Positions 54,583 through 64,000 of a stretch of DNA of 64,000 nucleotides are shown one piece after another. The notes below the pieces were generated by a model. It was not told the origin of the DNA, did no database searches, and worked only from the letters and a program-made list of their open reading frames with translations. Every line of letters begins with the position of its first letter. Position 1 is the stretch's first letter. Position numbers and translations under genes: made by a program. Where the stretch lies: assembly GCA_947652605.1 (NCBI GenBank), contig OX393579.1:53016970-53080969 (forward strand). Direction: 5' to 3'. This stretch comes from Elmis aenea (lineage: Eukaryota > Arthropoda > Insecta > Coleoptera > Elmidae).

Positions 54583-55300
54583 CCATTGAAAGACTTATGC
54601 AAAACAATTGTATTCATGTAAAGAGGCGATGGATAAACTGTTCCTGTCATATACAAATCAATAATTGAAATTGTTTCGAAATAGTCGCACAAGGAACATA
54701 TGTATTAACTAAAGCACGGTATTTTTAGGAAATTATTAAAAATTAATACCAGCTCATTAAAAGACATATGCTAAACAATTGTATTCATGTAAAGAGGCGA
54801 TGGATAAACTGTTCCTGTGATATACAAATCAATAATTAAAATTGTTTCGAAATTGTCGCTCAAGGAACATATGTATTAACTAAAGCACGGTATTTTTAGG
54901 AAATTATTAAAAATTAAAACCAGCTCACTGAAAGACATATGCAAAACAATTGTATTCATGTAAAGAGGCGATGGATAAACTGTTCCTGTGATATACAAAT
55001 CAATAATAGAAATTGTTTCGAAATAGTCGCACAAGGAACATATGTATTACATAAGCACGGTATTTTTAGGAAATTAGTAAAAATTAAAACCAGCTCTTTG
55101 AAAGACATTCGCATAACAATTGTATTTATGTAAAGAGGCGATGGATAAACTGTTTCTGTGATATACAAATCAATAATTAAAAATGTTCAGAAATAGTCGC
55201 TCAAGAAACATATGTATTAACTAAAGCACGGTATTTTTAGGAAATTATTAAAAATTAAAACCAGCTCATTGAAAGACATATGCAAAACAATTGTATTCCT
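54583..55300 (+). repeat. Six-monomer unit variant with two monomers missing
   Basis: It carries the series of the 13.8-15.9 kb unit: ATGCTAAACAATTG (54,768), GAAATTGTCGCTC (54,850), CTCACTGAAAG (54,924), AATAATAGAAATTG (55,002) and GACATTCGCATAAC (55,105). The distance from the second-listed TGCTAAAC mark to ACTG is 158 bp here against 500 bp at 14.0-14.5 kb, a loss of exactly 342 bp, two monomers. TATTACATAAGC at about 55,045 has lost one base. Overlapping open frames on both strands at 54,939-55,168 come from these lesions and are not genes. Confidence 0.8.
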
Positions 55301-58140
55301 GTAAAGAGGCGATGGATAAACTGTTCCTGTGATATACAAATCAATAATTAAAATTGTTTAGAAATAGTCGCACAAGGAACATATGTATTAACTAAAGCAC
55401 GGTATTTTTAGGAAATTATTAAAAATTAATACCAGCTCATTGAAAGACATATGCAAAACAATTGTATTCATGTAAAGAGGCGATGGATAAACTGTTCCTG
55501 TGATATACAAATCAATAATTGAAATTGTTTCGAAATAGTCGCACAAGGAACATATGTATTAACTAAAGCACGGTATTTTTAGGAAATTATTAAAAATTAA
55601 AACCAGCTCATTGAAAGACATATGCAAAACAATTGTATTCATGTAAAGAGGCGATGGATAAACTGTTCCTGTGATATACAAATCAATAATTAAAATTGTT
55701 TAGAAATAGTCGCACAAGGAACATATGTATTAACTAAAGCACGGTATTTTTAGGAAATTATTAAAAATTAATACCAGCTCATTGAAAGACATATGCAAAA
55801 CAATTGTATTCATGTAAAGAGGCGATGGATAAACTGTTCCTGTGATATACAATACAATAATTGAAATTGTTTCGAAATAGTCGCACAAGGAACATATGTA
55901 TTAACTAATGCACGGTATTTTTAGGAAATTATTAAAAATTAAAACCAGCTCATTGAAAGACATATGCAAAACAATTGTATTCATGTAAAGAGGCGATGGA
56001 TAAACTGTTCCTGTCATATAGAAATCAATAATTGAAATTGTTTCGAAATAGTCGCACAAGGAACATATGTATTAACTAAAGCACGGTATTTTTAGGAAAT
56101 TATTAAAAATTAAAACCAGCTCATTGAAGGACATATGCAAAACAATTGTATTCATGTAAAGAGGCGATGGATAAACTGTTCCTGTGATATACAAATTAAT
56201 AATTAAAATTGTTCAGAAATAGTCGCTCAAGGAACATATGTATTAACTAATGCACGGTATTTTTAGGAAATTATTAAAAATTAAAACCAGCTCATTGAAA
56301 GACATATGCAAAACAATTGTATTCCTGTAAAGAGGCGATGGATAAACTGTTCCTGTGATATACAAATCAATAATTAAAATTGTTTAGAAATAGTCGCTCA
56401 AGGAACATATTATGTATTAACTAAAGCACGGTATTTTTAGGAAATTATTAAAAATTAAAACCAGCTCATTGAAAGACATATGCAAAACAATTGTAATCCT
56501 GCAAAGAGGCGATGGATAAACTGTTCCTGTGATAAACAAATCAATAATTAAAATTGTTTAGAAATAGTCGCTCAAGGAACATTTGTATTAACTAAAGCAC
56601 GGTATTTTTAGGAAATTATTAAAAATTAAAACCAGCTCATTGAAAGACATATGCAAAACAATTGTATTCATGTAAAAAGGCGATGGATAAACTGTTCCTG
56701 TGATATACAAATCAATAATTAAAATTGTTTAGAAATAGTCGCACAAGGAACATATGTATTAACTAAAGCACGGTATTTTTAGGAAATTATTAAAAATTAA
56801 TACCAGCTCATTGAAAGACATATGCAAAACAATTGTATTCATGTAAAGAGGCGATTGATAAACTGTTCCTGTGATATACAAATCAATAAATGAAATTGTT
56901 TCGAAATAGTAGCACAAGGAACATATGTATTAACTAAAGCACGGTATTTTTAGGAAATTATTAAAAATTAAAACCAGCTCATTGAAAGACATATGCAAAA
57001 CAATTTTATTCATGTAAAAAGGCGATGGATAAACTGTTCCTGTGATATACAAATCAATAATTAAAATTGTTTAGAAATAGTCGCACAAGGAACATATGTA
57101 TTAACTAAAGCACGGTATTTTTAGGAAATTATTAAAAATTAATACCAGCTCATTGAAAGACATATGCAAAACAATTGTATTCATGTAAAGAGGCGATAGA
57201 TAAACTATTTCTGTGATATACAAATCAATAATTAAAATTGTTTCGAAATAGTCGCACAAGGAACATATGTATTAACTAATGCACGGTATTTTTAGGAAAT
57301 TATTAAAAATTAAAACCAGCTCATTGAAAGACATATGCAAAACAATTGTATTCATGTAAAGAGGCGATGGATAAACTGTTCCTGTCATATACAAATCAAT
57401 AATTGAAATTGTTTCGAAATAGTCGCACAAGGAACATATGTATTAACTAAAGCACGGTATATTTAGGAAATTATTAAAAATTAAAACCAGCTCATTGAAA
57501 GATATATGCAAAACAATTGTATTCATGTAAAGAGGCGATGGATAAACTGTTCCTGTGATATACATACAAATCAATAAATAAAATTGTTCAGAAATAGTCG
57601 CTCAAAGAACATATGTATTAACTAATGCACGGTATTTTTAGGAAATTATTAAAAATTAAAACCAGCTCATTGAAAGACATATGCAAAACAATTGTATTCC
57701 TGTAAAGAGGCAATGGATAAACTGTTCCTGTGATATACAAATCAATAATTAAAATTGTTTAGAAATAGTCGCACAAGGAACATATGTATTAACTAAAGCA
57801 CGGTATTTTTAGGAAATTATTAAAAATTAAAACCAGCTCATTGAAAGACATATGCAAAACAATTGTATTCCTGTAAAGAGGCGATGGATAAACTCTTCCT
57901 GTGATATACAAATCAATAATTAAAATTGTTTAGAAATAAACGCTCAAGGAACATATGTATTAACTAAAGCACGGTATTTTTAGGAAATTATTAAAAATTA
58001 AAACCAGCTCATTGAAAGACATATGCAAAACAATTGTATTCCTGTAAAGAGGCGATGGATAAACTGTTCCTGTGATATACAAATCAATAATTAAAATTGT
58101 TCAGAAATAGTCGCTCAAGGAACATATGTATTAACTAATG
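55301..58140 (+). repeat. Satellite block with several length variants
   Basis: Ordinary monomers with ACATTTGTATT (56,579), GGCGATTGAT (56,852) and TTTTATTCATG (57,003) in the familiar order. Two indels occur: ACATATTATGT (+3) at about 56,407 and a duplicated TACA (+4) at about 57,560, which repeats the event type seen at 715. Private substitutions are more frequent here (AGAAATAAACGC at 57,931, AAACTCTTCC at 57,891, ACAATACAATAATTG at 55,850). No gene is present. Confidence 0.75.
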
Positions 58141-61100
58141 CATGGTATTTTTAGGAAATTATTAAAAATTAAAACCAGCTCATTGAAAGACATATGCAAA
58201 AAAATTGTATTCCTGTAAAGAGGCGATGGATAAACTGTTCCTGTGATATACAAATCAATAATTAAAATTGTTTAGAAATAGTCGCTCAAGGAACATATGT
58301 ATTAACTAAAGCACGGTATTTTTAGGAAATTATTAAAAATTAAAACCAGCTCATTGAAAGACATATGCAAAACAATTGTATTCATGTAAAGAGGCGATGG
58401 ATAAACTGTTCCTGTCATATACAAATCAATAATTGAAATTGTTTCGAAATAGTCGCACAAGGAACATATGTATTAACTAAAGCACGGTATTTTTAGGAAA
58501 TTATTAAAAATTAAAACCAGCTTATTGAAAGACATATGCAAAACAATTGTATTCATGTAAAGAGGCGATGGATAAACTGTTCCTGTGATATACAAATCAA
58601 TAATTAAAATTGTTTAGAAATAGTCGCTCAAGGAACATATGTATTAACTAAAGCACGGTATTTTTAGGAAATTATTAAAAATTAAAACCAGCTCATTGAA
58701 AGACATATGCAAAACAATTGTATTCCTGTAAAGAGGCGATGGATAAACTGTTCCTGTGATATACAAATCAATAATTAAAATTGTTTAGAAATAGTCGCTC
58801 AAGGAACATATGTATTAACTAAAGCATGGTATTTTTAGGAAATTATTAAAAATTAAAACCAGCTCATTGAAAGACATATGCAAAACAATTGTATTCCTGT
58901 AAAGAGGCGATGGATAAACTGTTCCTGTGATATACAAATCAATAATTAAAATTGTTTAGAAATAGTCGCTCAAGGAACATATGTATTAACTAAAGCACGG
59001 TATTTTTAGGAAATTATTAAAAATTAATACCAGCTCATTGAAAGACATATGCAAAACAATTGTATTCCTGTAAAAAGGCGATGGATAAACTGTTCCTGTG
59101 ATATACAAATCAATAATTAAAATTGTTTAGAAAGAGTCGCTCAAGGAACATATGTATTAACTAATGCACGGTATTTTTAGGAAATTATTAAAAATTAAAA
59201 CCAGCTTATTGAAAGACATATGCAAAACAATTGTATTCCTGTAAAGAGGCGATGGATAAACTGTTCCTGTGATATACAAATCAATAATTAAAATTGTTTA
59301 GAAATAGTCGCTCAAGGAACATATGTATTAACTAAAGCACGGTATTTTTAGGAAATTATTAAAAATTAAAACCAGCTCATTGAAAGACATATGCAAAACC
59401 ATTGTATTCATGTAAAGAGGCGATGGATAAACTGTTCCTGTGATATACAAATCAATAATTAAAATTGTTCAGAAATAGTCGCTCAAGGAACATATGTATT
59501 AACTAATGCATGGTATTTTTAGGAAATTATTAAAAATTAAAACCAGCTCATTGAAAGACATATGCAAAAAAATTGTATTCCTGTAAAGAGGCGATGGATA
59601 AACTGTTCCTGTGATATACAAATCAATAATTAAAATTGTTCAGAAATAGTCGCTCAAGGAACATATGTATTAACTAAAGCACGGTATTTTTAGGAAATTA
59701 TTAAAAATTAAAACCAGCTCATTGAAAGACATATGCAAAACAATTGTATTCATGTAAAGAGGCGATGGATAAACTGTTCCTGTCATATACAAATCAATAA
59801 TTGAAATTGTTTCGAAATAGTCGCACAAGGAACATATGTATTAACTAATGCACGGTATTTTTAGGAAATTATTAAAAATTAAAACCAGCTTATTGAAAGA
59901 CATATGCAAAACAATTGTATTCATGTAAAGAGGCGATGGATAAACTGTTCCTGTGATATACAAATCAATAATTAAAATTGTTTAGAAATAGTCGCTCAAG
60001 GAACATATGTATTAACTAAAGCACGGTATTTTTAGGAAATTATTAAAAATTAAAACCAGCTCATTGAAAGACATGTGCAAAACAATTGTATTCCTGTAAA
60101 GAGGCGATGGATAAACTGTTCCTGTGATATACAAATCAATAATTAAAATTGTTTAGAAATAGTCGCTCAAGGAACATATGTATTAACTAAAGCATGGTAT
60201 TTTTAGGAAATTATTAAAAATTAAAACCAGCTCATTGAAAGACATATGCAAAACAATTGTATTCCTGTAAAGAGGCGATGGATAAACTGTTCCTGTGATA
60301 TACAAATCAATAATTAAAATTGTTTAGAAATAGTCGCTCAAGGAACATATGTATTAACTAAAGCACGGTATTTTTAGGAAATTATTAAAAATTAAAACCA
60401 GCTCATTGAAAGACATATGCAAAACAATTGTATTCCTGTAAAAAGGCGATGGATAAACTGTTCCTGTGATATACAAATCAATAATTAAAATTGTTTAGAA
60501 AGAGTCGCTCAAGGAACATATGTATTAACTAATGCACGGTATTTTTAGGAAATTATTAAAAATTAAAACCAGCTTATTGAAAGACATATGCAAAAAAATT
60601 GTATTCCTGTAAAGAGGCGATGGATAAACTGTTCCTGTGATATACAAATCAATAATTAAAATTGTTTAAAAAAAGTCGCTCAAGGAACATATGTATTAAC
60701 TAAAGCACGGTATTTTTAGGAAATTATTAAAAATTAAAACCAGCTCATTGAAAGACATATGCAAAACAATTGTATTCATGTAAAGAGGCGATGGATAAAC
60801 TGTTCCTGTGATATACAAATCAATAATTGAAATTGTTTCGAAATAGTCGCACAAGGAACATATGTATTAACTAAAGCACGGTATTTTTAGGAAATTATTA
60901 AAAATTAATGCCAGCTCATTGAAAGACATATGCAAAACTATTGTATTCATGTAAAGAGGCGATGGATAAACTGTTTCTGTGATATACAAATCAATAATTA
61001 AAATTGTTTAGAAATAGTCGCTCAAGGAACATATGTATTAACTAAAGCACGGTATTTTTAGGAAATTATTAAAAATTAAAACCAGCTCATTGAAAGACAT

Positions 61101-62410
61101 ATGCAAAACAATTGTATTCATGTAAAGAGGCGATGGATAAACTGTTCCTGTGATATACAAATCAAGAATTAAAATTGTTTCGAAATAGTCGCTCAAGGAA
61201 CATATGTATTAACTAAAGCACGGTATTTTTAGGAAATTATTAAAAATTAAAACCAGCTCATTGAAAGACATATGCAAAACAATTGTATTCCTGTAAAGAG
61301 GCGATGGATAAACTGTTCCTGTGATATACAAATCAATAATTAAAATTGTTTAGAAATAGTCGCTCAAGGAACATATGTATTAACTAAAGCACGGTATTTT
61401 TAGGAAATTATTAAAAATTAAAACCAGCTCATTGAAAGACATATGCAAAACAATTGTATTCATGTAAAAAGGCGATGGATAAACTGTTCCTGTGATATAC
61501 AAAACAATAATTAAAATTGTTTAGAAATAGTCGCACAAGGAACATATGTATTAACTAAAGCACGGTATTTTTAGGAAATTATTAAAAATTAATACCAGCT
61601 CATTGAAAGACATATGCAAAACAATTGTATTCATGTAAAGAGGCGATGGATAAACTGTTCCTGTCATATAGAAATCAATAATTGAAATTGTTTCGAAATA
61701 GTCGCACAAGGAACATATGTATTAACTAAAGCACGGTATTTTTAGGAAATTATTAAAAATTAAAACCAGCTCATTGAAAGACATATGCAAAACAATTGTA
61801 TTCCTGTAAAGAGGCGATGGATAAACTGTTCCTGTGATATACAAATCAATAATTAAAATTGTTCAGAAATAGTCGCTCAAGGAACATATGTATTAACTAA
61901 TGCACGGTATTTTTAGGAAATTATTAAAAATTAAAACCAGCTCATTGAAAGACATATGCAAAACAATTGTATTCCTGTAAAGAGGCGATGGATAAACTGT
62001 TCCTGTGATATACAAATCAATAATTAAAATTGTTTAGAAATAGTCGCTCAAGGAACATATGTATTAACTAAAGCACGGTATTTTTAGGAAATTATTAAAA
62101 ATTAAAACCAGCTCATTGAAAGACATATGCAAAACAATTGTATTCCTGTAAAGAGGCGATGGATAAACTGTTCCTGTGATATACAAATCAATAATTAAAA
62201 TTGTTTAGAAATAGTCGCTCAAGGAACATTTGTATTAACTAAAGCACGGTATTTTTAGGAAATTATTAAAAATTAAAACCAGCTCATTGAAAGACATATG
62301 CAAAACAATTGTATTCATGTAAAAAGGCGATGGATAAACTGTTCCTGTGATATACAAATCAATAATTAAAATTGTTTAGAAATAGTCGCACAAGGAACAT
62401 ATGTATTAAC
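58141..62410 (+). repeat. Satellite block with 8-monomer repeat, leading to hairpin copy 5
   Basis: CTAATGCATGG recurs at 58,136 and 59,504, and the flanking monomers match at 1,368 bp (8 x 171), covering about 58.1-59.4 kb against 59.5-60.8 kb. From 60.07 kb (ACATGTGCAAAAC) to about 61.1 kb the block is repeated at 62.95-64.0 kb. The last monomers before 62,411 carry the ACATTTGTATT and AAAAAGGCGATGG variants found before hairpins 1, 2 and 4. No gene is present. Confidence 0.78.
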
Positions 62411-62413
62411 TAA

Positions 62414-62553
62414 TGGTGCCTGTACACCTGAGAGTAAAGTACTCTCGAGAGTAGCGTCGCCAAGGATACAGCCCCTGAGAGTAACTCGCGATTGGCTGTA
62501 TCCTTGGCGACGCTACTCTCGAGAGTACTTTACTCTCAGGTGTACAGGCACCA
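62414..62553. mobile_element. 140-bp foldback MITE-like element, copy 5
   Basis: Same sequence as copy 1, with TAA at 62,411-62,413 and 62,554-62,556. The upstream monomers match those of copies 1, 2 and 4. The downstream monomers do not: CAATTGTATTCATG, then GTCAT, ATGCTAAACAATTG and GAAATTGTCGCTC, the series seen near 13.9 and 19.6 kb. A crossover at or just right of the element therefore joined two satellite contexts. The distance to the empty site fits 60 monomers plus the known +8 bp of indels. Confidence 0.85.
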
Positions 62554-62556
62554 TAA

Positions 62557-64000
62557 AGCACGGTATTTTTAGGAAATTATTAAAAATTAATACCAGCTCA
62601 TTGAAAGACATATGCAAAACAATTGTATTCATGTAAAGAGGCGATGGATAAACTGTTCCTGTCATATACAAATCAATAATTGAAATTGTTTCGAAATAGT
62701 CGCACAAGGAACATATGTATTAACTAAAGCACGGTATTTTTAGGAAATTATTAAAAATTAATACCAGCTCATTAAAAGACATATGCTAAACAATTGTATT
62801 CATGTAAAGAGGCGATGGATAAACTGTTCCTGTGATATACAAATCAATAATTAAAATTGTTTCGAAATTGTCGCTCAAGGAACATATGTATTAACTAAAG
62901 CACGGTATTTTTAGGAAATTATTAAAAATTAAAACCAGCTCATTGAAAGACATGTGCAAAACAATTGTATTCCTGTAAAGAGGCGATGGATAAACTGTTC
63001 CTGTGATATACAAATCAATAATTAAAATTGTTTAGAAATAGTCGCTCAAGGAACATATGTATTAACTAAAGCATGGTATTTTTAGGAAATTATTAAAAAT
63101 TAAAACCAGCTCATTGAAAGACATATGCAAAACAATTGTATTCCTGTAAAGAGGCGATGGATAAACTGTTCCTGTGATATACAAATCAATAATTAAAATT
63201 GTTTAGAAATAGTCGCTCAAGGAACATATGTATTAACTAAAGCACGGTATTTTTAGGAAATTATTAAAAATTAAAACCAGCTCATTGAAAGACATATGCA
63301 AAACAATTGTATTCCTGTAAAAAGGCGATGGATAAACTGTTCCTGTGATATACAAATCAATAATTAAAATTGTTTAGAAAGAGTCGCTCAAGGAACATAT
63401 GTATTAACTAATGCACGGTATTTTTAGGAAATTATTAAAAATTAAAACCAGCTTATTGAAAGACATATGCAAAAAAATTGTATTCCTGTAAAGAGGCGAT
63501 GGATAAACTGTTCCTGTGATATACAAATCAATAATTAAAATTGTTTAAAAAAAGTCGCTCAAGGAACCTATGTATTAACTAAAGCACGGTATTTTTAGGA
63601 AATTATTAAAAATTAAAACCAGCTCATTGAAAGACATATGCAAAACAATTGTATTCATGTAAAGAGGCGATGGATAAACTGTTCCTGTGATATACAAATC
63701 AATAATTGAAATTGTTTCGAAATAGTCGCACAAGGAACATATGTATTAACTAAAGCACGGTATTTTTAGGAAATTATTAAAAATTAATGCCAGCTCATTG
63801 AAAGACATATGCAAAACTATTGTATTCATGTAAAGAGGCGATGGATAAACTGTTTCTGTGATATACAAATCAATAATTAAAATTGTTTAGAAATAGTCGC
63901 TCAAGGAACATATGTATTAACTAAAGCACGGTATTTTTAGGAAATTATTAAAAATTAAAACCAGCTCATTGAAAGACATATGCAAAACAATTGTATTCAT
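62557..64000 (+). repeat. Satellite monomers to the window end, repeating 60.07-61.1 kb
   Basis: From ACATGTGCAAAAC (62,950) the sequence follows that at 60,071 at an offset of 2,879 bp, which is 16 x 171 plus the 143-bp hairpin insertion. Shared marks include GTTTAAAAAAAGTCGC (63,542 and 60,663) and CAAAACTATTG (63,812 and 60,933). One difference is GGAACCTATG at about 63,564. The array continues beyond the window. Confidence 0.82.

Larger units (their letters stand above)
1..64000 (+). repeat. 171-bp AT-rich satellite DNA array, about 370 monomers
   Basis: The 171-bp unit starting GAGGCGATGG recurs head to tail in one orientation over the entire window. Examples of the same motif start are bases 1, 172 and 344, the last shifted by a 1-bp insertion. 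Longer checks also hold: from base 1 to 9,248 is 54 x 171 plus 13 bp, which equals the sum of the four indels seen in between. A hand count of a typical monomer gives 48 G/C, about 28%. Most monomers differ from the consensus by only a few substitutions. There is no unique sequence, no inversion and no gene in any stretch. Satellite arrays of this kind usually lie in centromeric, pericentromeric or subtelomeric heterochromatin; which of these applies cannot be told from the window. I do not recognise the family. It is not human alpha satellite despite the equal unit length. Confidence 0.97.

Noticed and set aside
54939..55168. Overlapping open frames on both strands (64 and 70 codons)
   Set aside because: Both lie in monomers altered by a 1-bp loss near 55,050 and private substitutions. 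They are antisense to each other and made of satellite sequence.
1..64000. CRISPR array
   Set aside because: Repeats are contiguous 171-bp units with no unique spacers and no cas genes.
1..64000. Human or primate alpha satellite
   Set aside because: Only the length matches. The monomer sequence and the absence of a true CENP-B box do not fit.
1..64000. Hammerhead ribozyme in the monomer, as in some animal satellites
   Set aside because: I looked on both strands for the CTGATGA and GAAA core; CTGTGAT is the nearest match and the paired arms are missing.

Overview
The whole window is one uninterrupted head-to-tail satellite DNA array, almost certainly from a eukaryotic nuclear genome. The monomer is 171 bp, about 28% GC (48 G/C in 171 by hand count of a typical copy). 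From base 1 (GAGGCGATGG...) the unit recurs in one orientation to the last base. After removing five 143-bp insertions and a net of about +20 bp of small indels, the length fits about 370 monomers. No protein-coding gene, tRNA, rRNA, CRISPR array or autonomous transposon is supported anywhere. The few open frames are short, sit inside monomers or monomer/hairpin junctions, and are explained below. I cannot name the organism: nothing here is lineage-specific enough. The 171-bp length equals that of primate alpha satellite, but the sequence does not look like it.

Layout. Monomers differ at a limited set of linked positions (for example TTTCG/TTTAG/TTCAG near monomer base 53, GCTCAA/GCACAA, CTAAAGC/CTAATGC, AAAACC/AATACC/AATGCC, TTCATG/TTCCTG/TTTATG). 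These variants let blocks of monomers be matched to each other. Every block offset I measured is a whole multiple of 171 once known indels and insertions are counted. The main blocks are: a 16-monomer tandem duplication (2,740-bp offset, about 3.02-8.72 kb); a 13-monomer repeat (2,223 bp, about 8.8-12.3 kb); a 6-monomer duplication (1,026 bp, 13.8-15.9 kb); a 39-monomer segmental duplication (6,669 bp, about 16.07-21.98 kb against 22.74-29.85 kb) whose second copy has an extra 7-monomer duplication; 5+2 monomer repeats (30.4-32.5 kb); a 12-monomer-plus-hairpin duplication (34.05-38.2 kb); a large unit repeated from about 37.9, 46.9 and 52.1 kb, with a 15-monomer tandem duplication nested in the first copy; an 8-monomer repeat (58.1-60.8 kb); and a 16-monomer-plus-hairpin repeat (60.07-61.1 kb against 62.95-64.0 kb).

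The one foreign component is a 140-bp, 53% GC foldback element made of perfect 60-bp terminal inverted repeats around a 20-nt loop, flanked by TAA duplications. It occurs five times (35,672; 37,867; 45,362; 46,873; 62,414), apparently identical each time and always at the same base of the monomer. A matching empty site lies at 52,143. The simplest reading is one insertion of a non-autonomous DNA transposon (MITE), later copied by unequal exchange or conversion of the satellite. The array therefore records its own recombination history. A possible centromere role is inference only: the length is near nucleosomal, and a subset of monomers carries a degenerate CENP-B-box-like motif.
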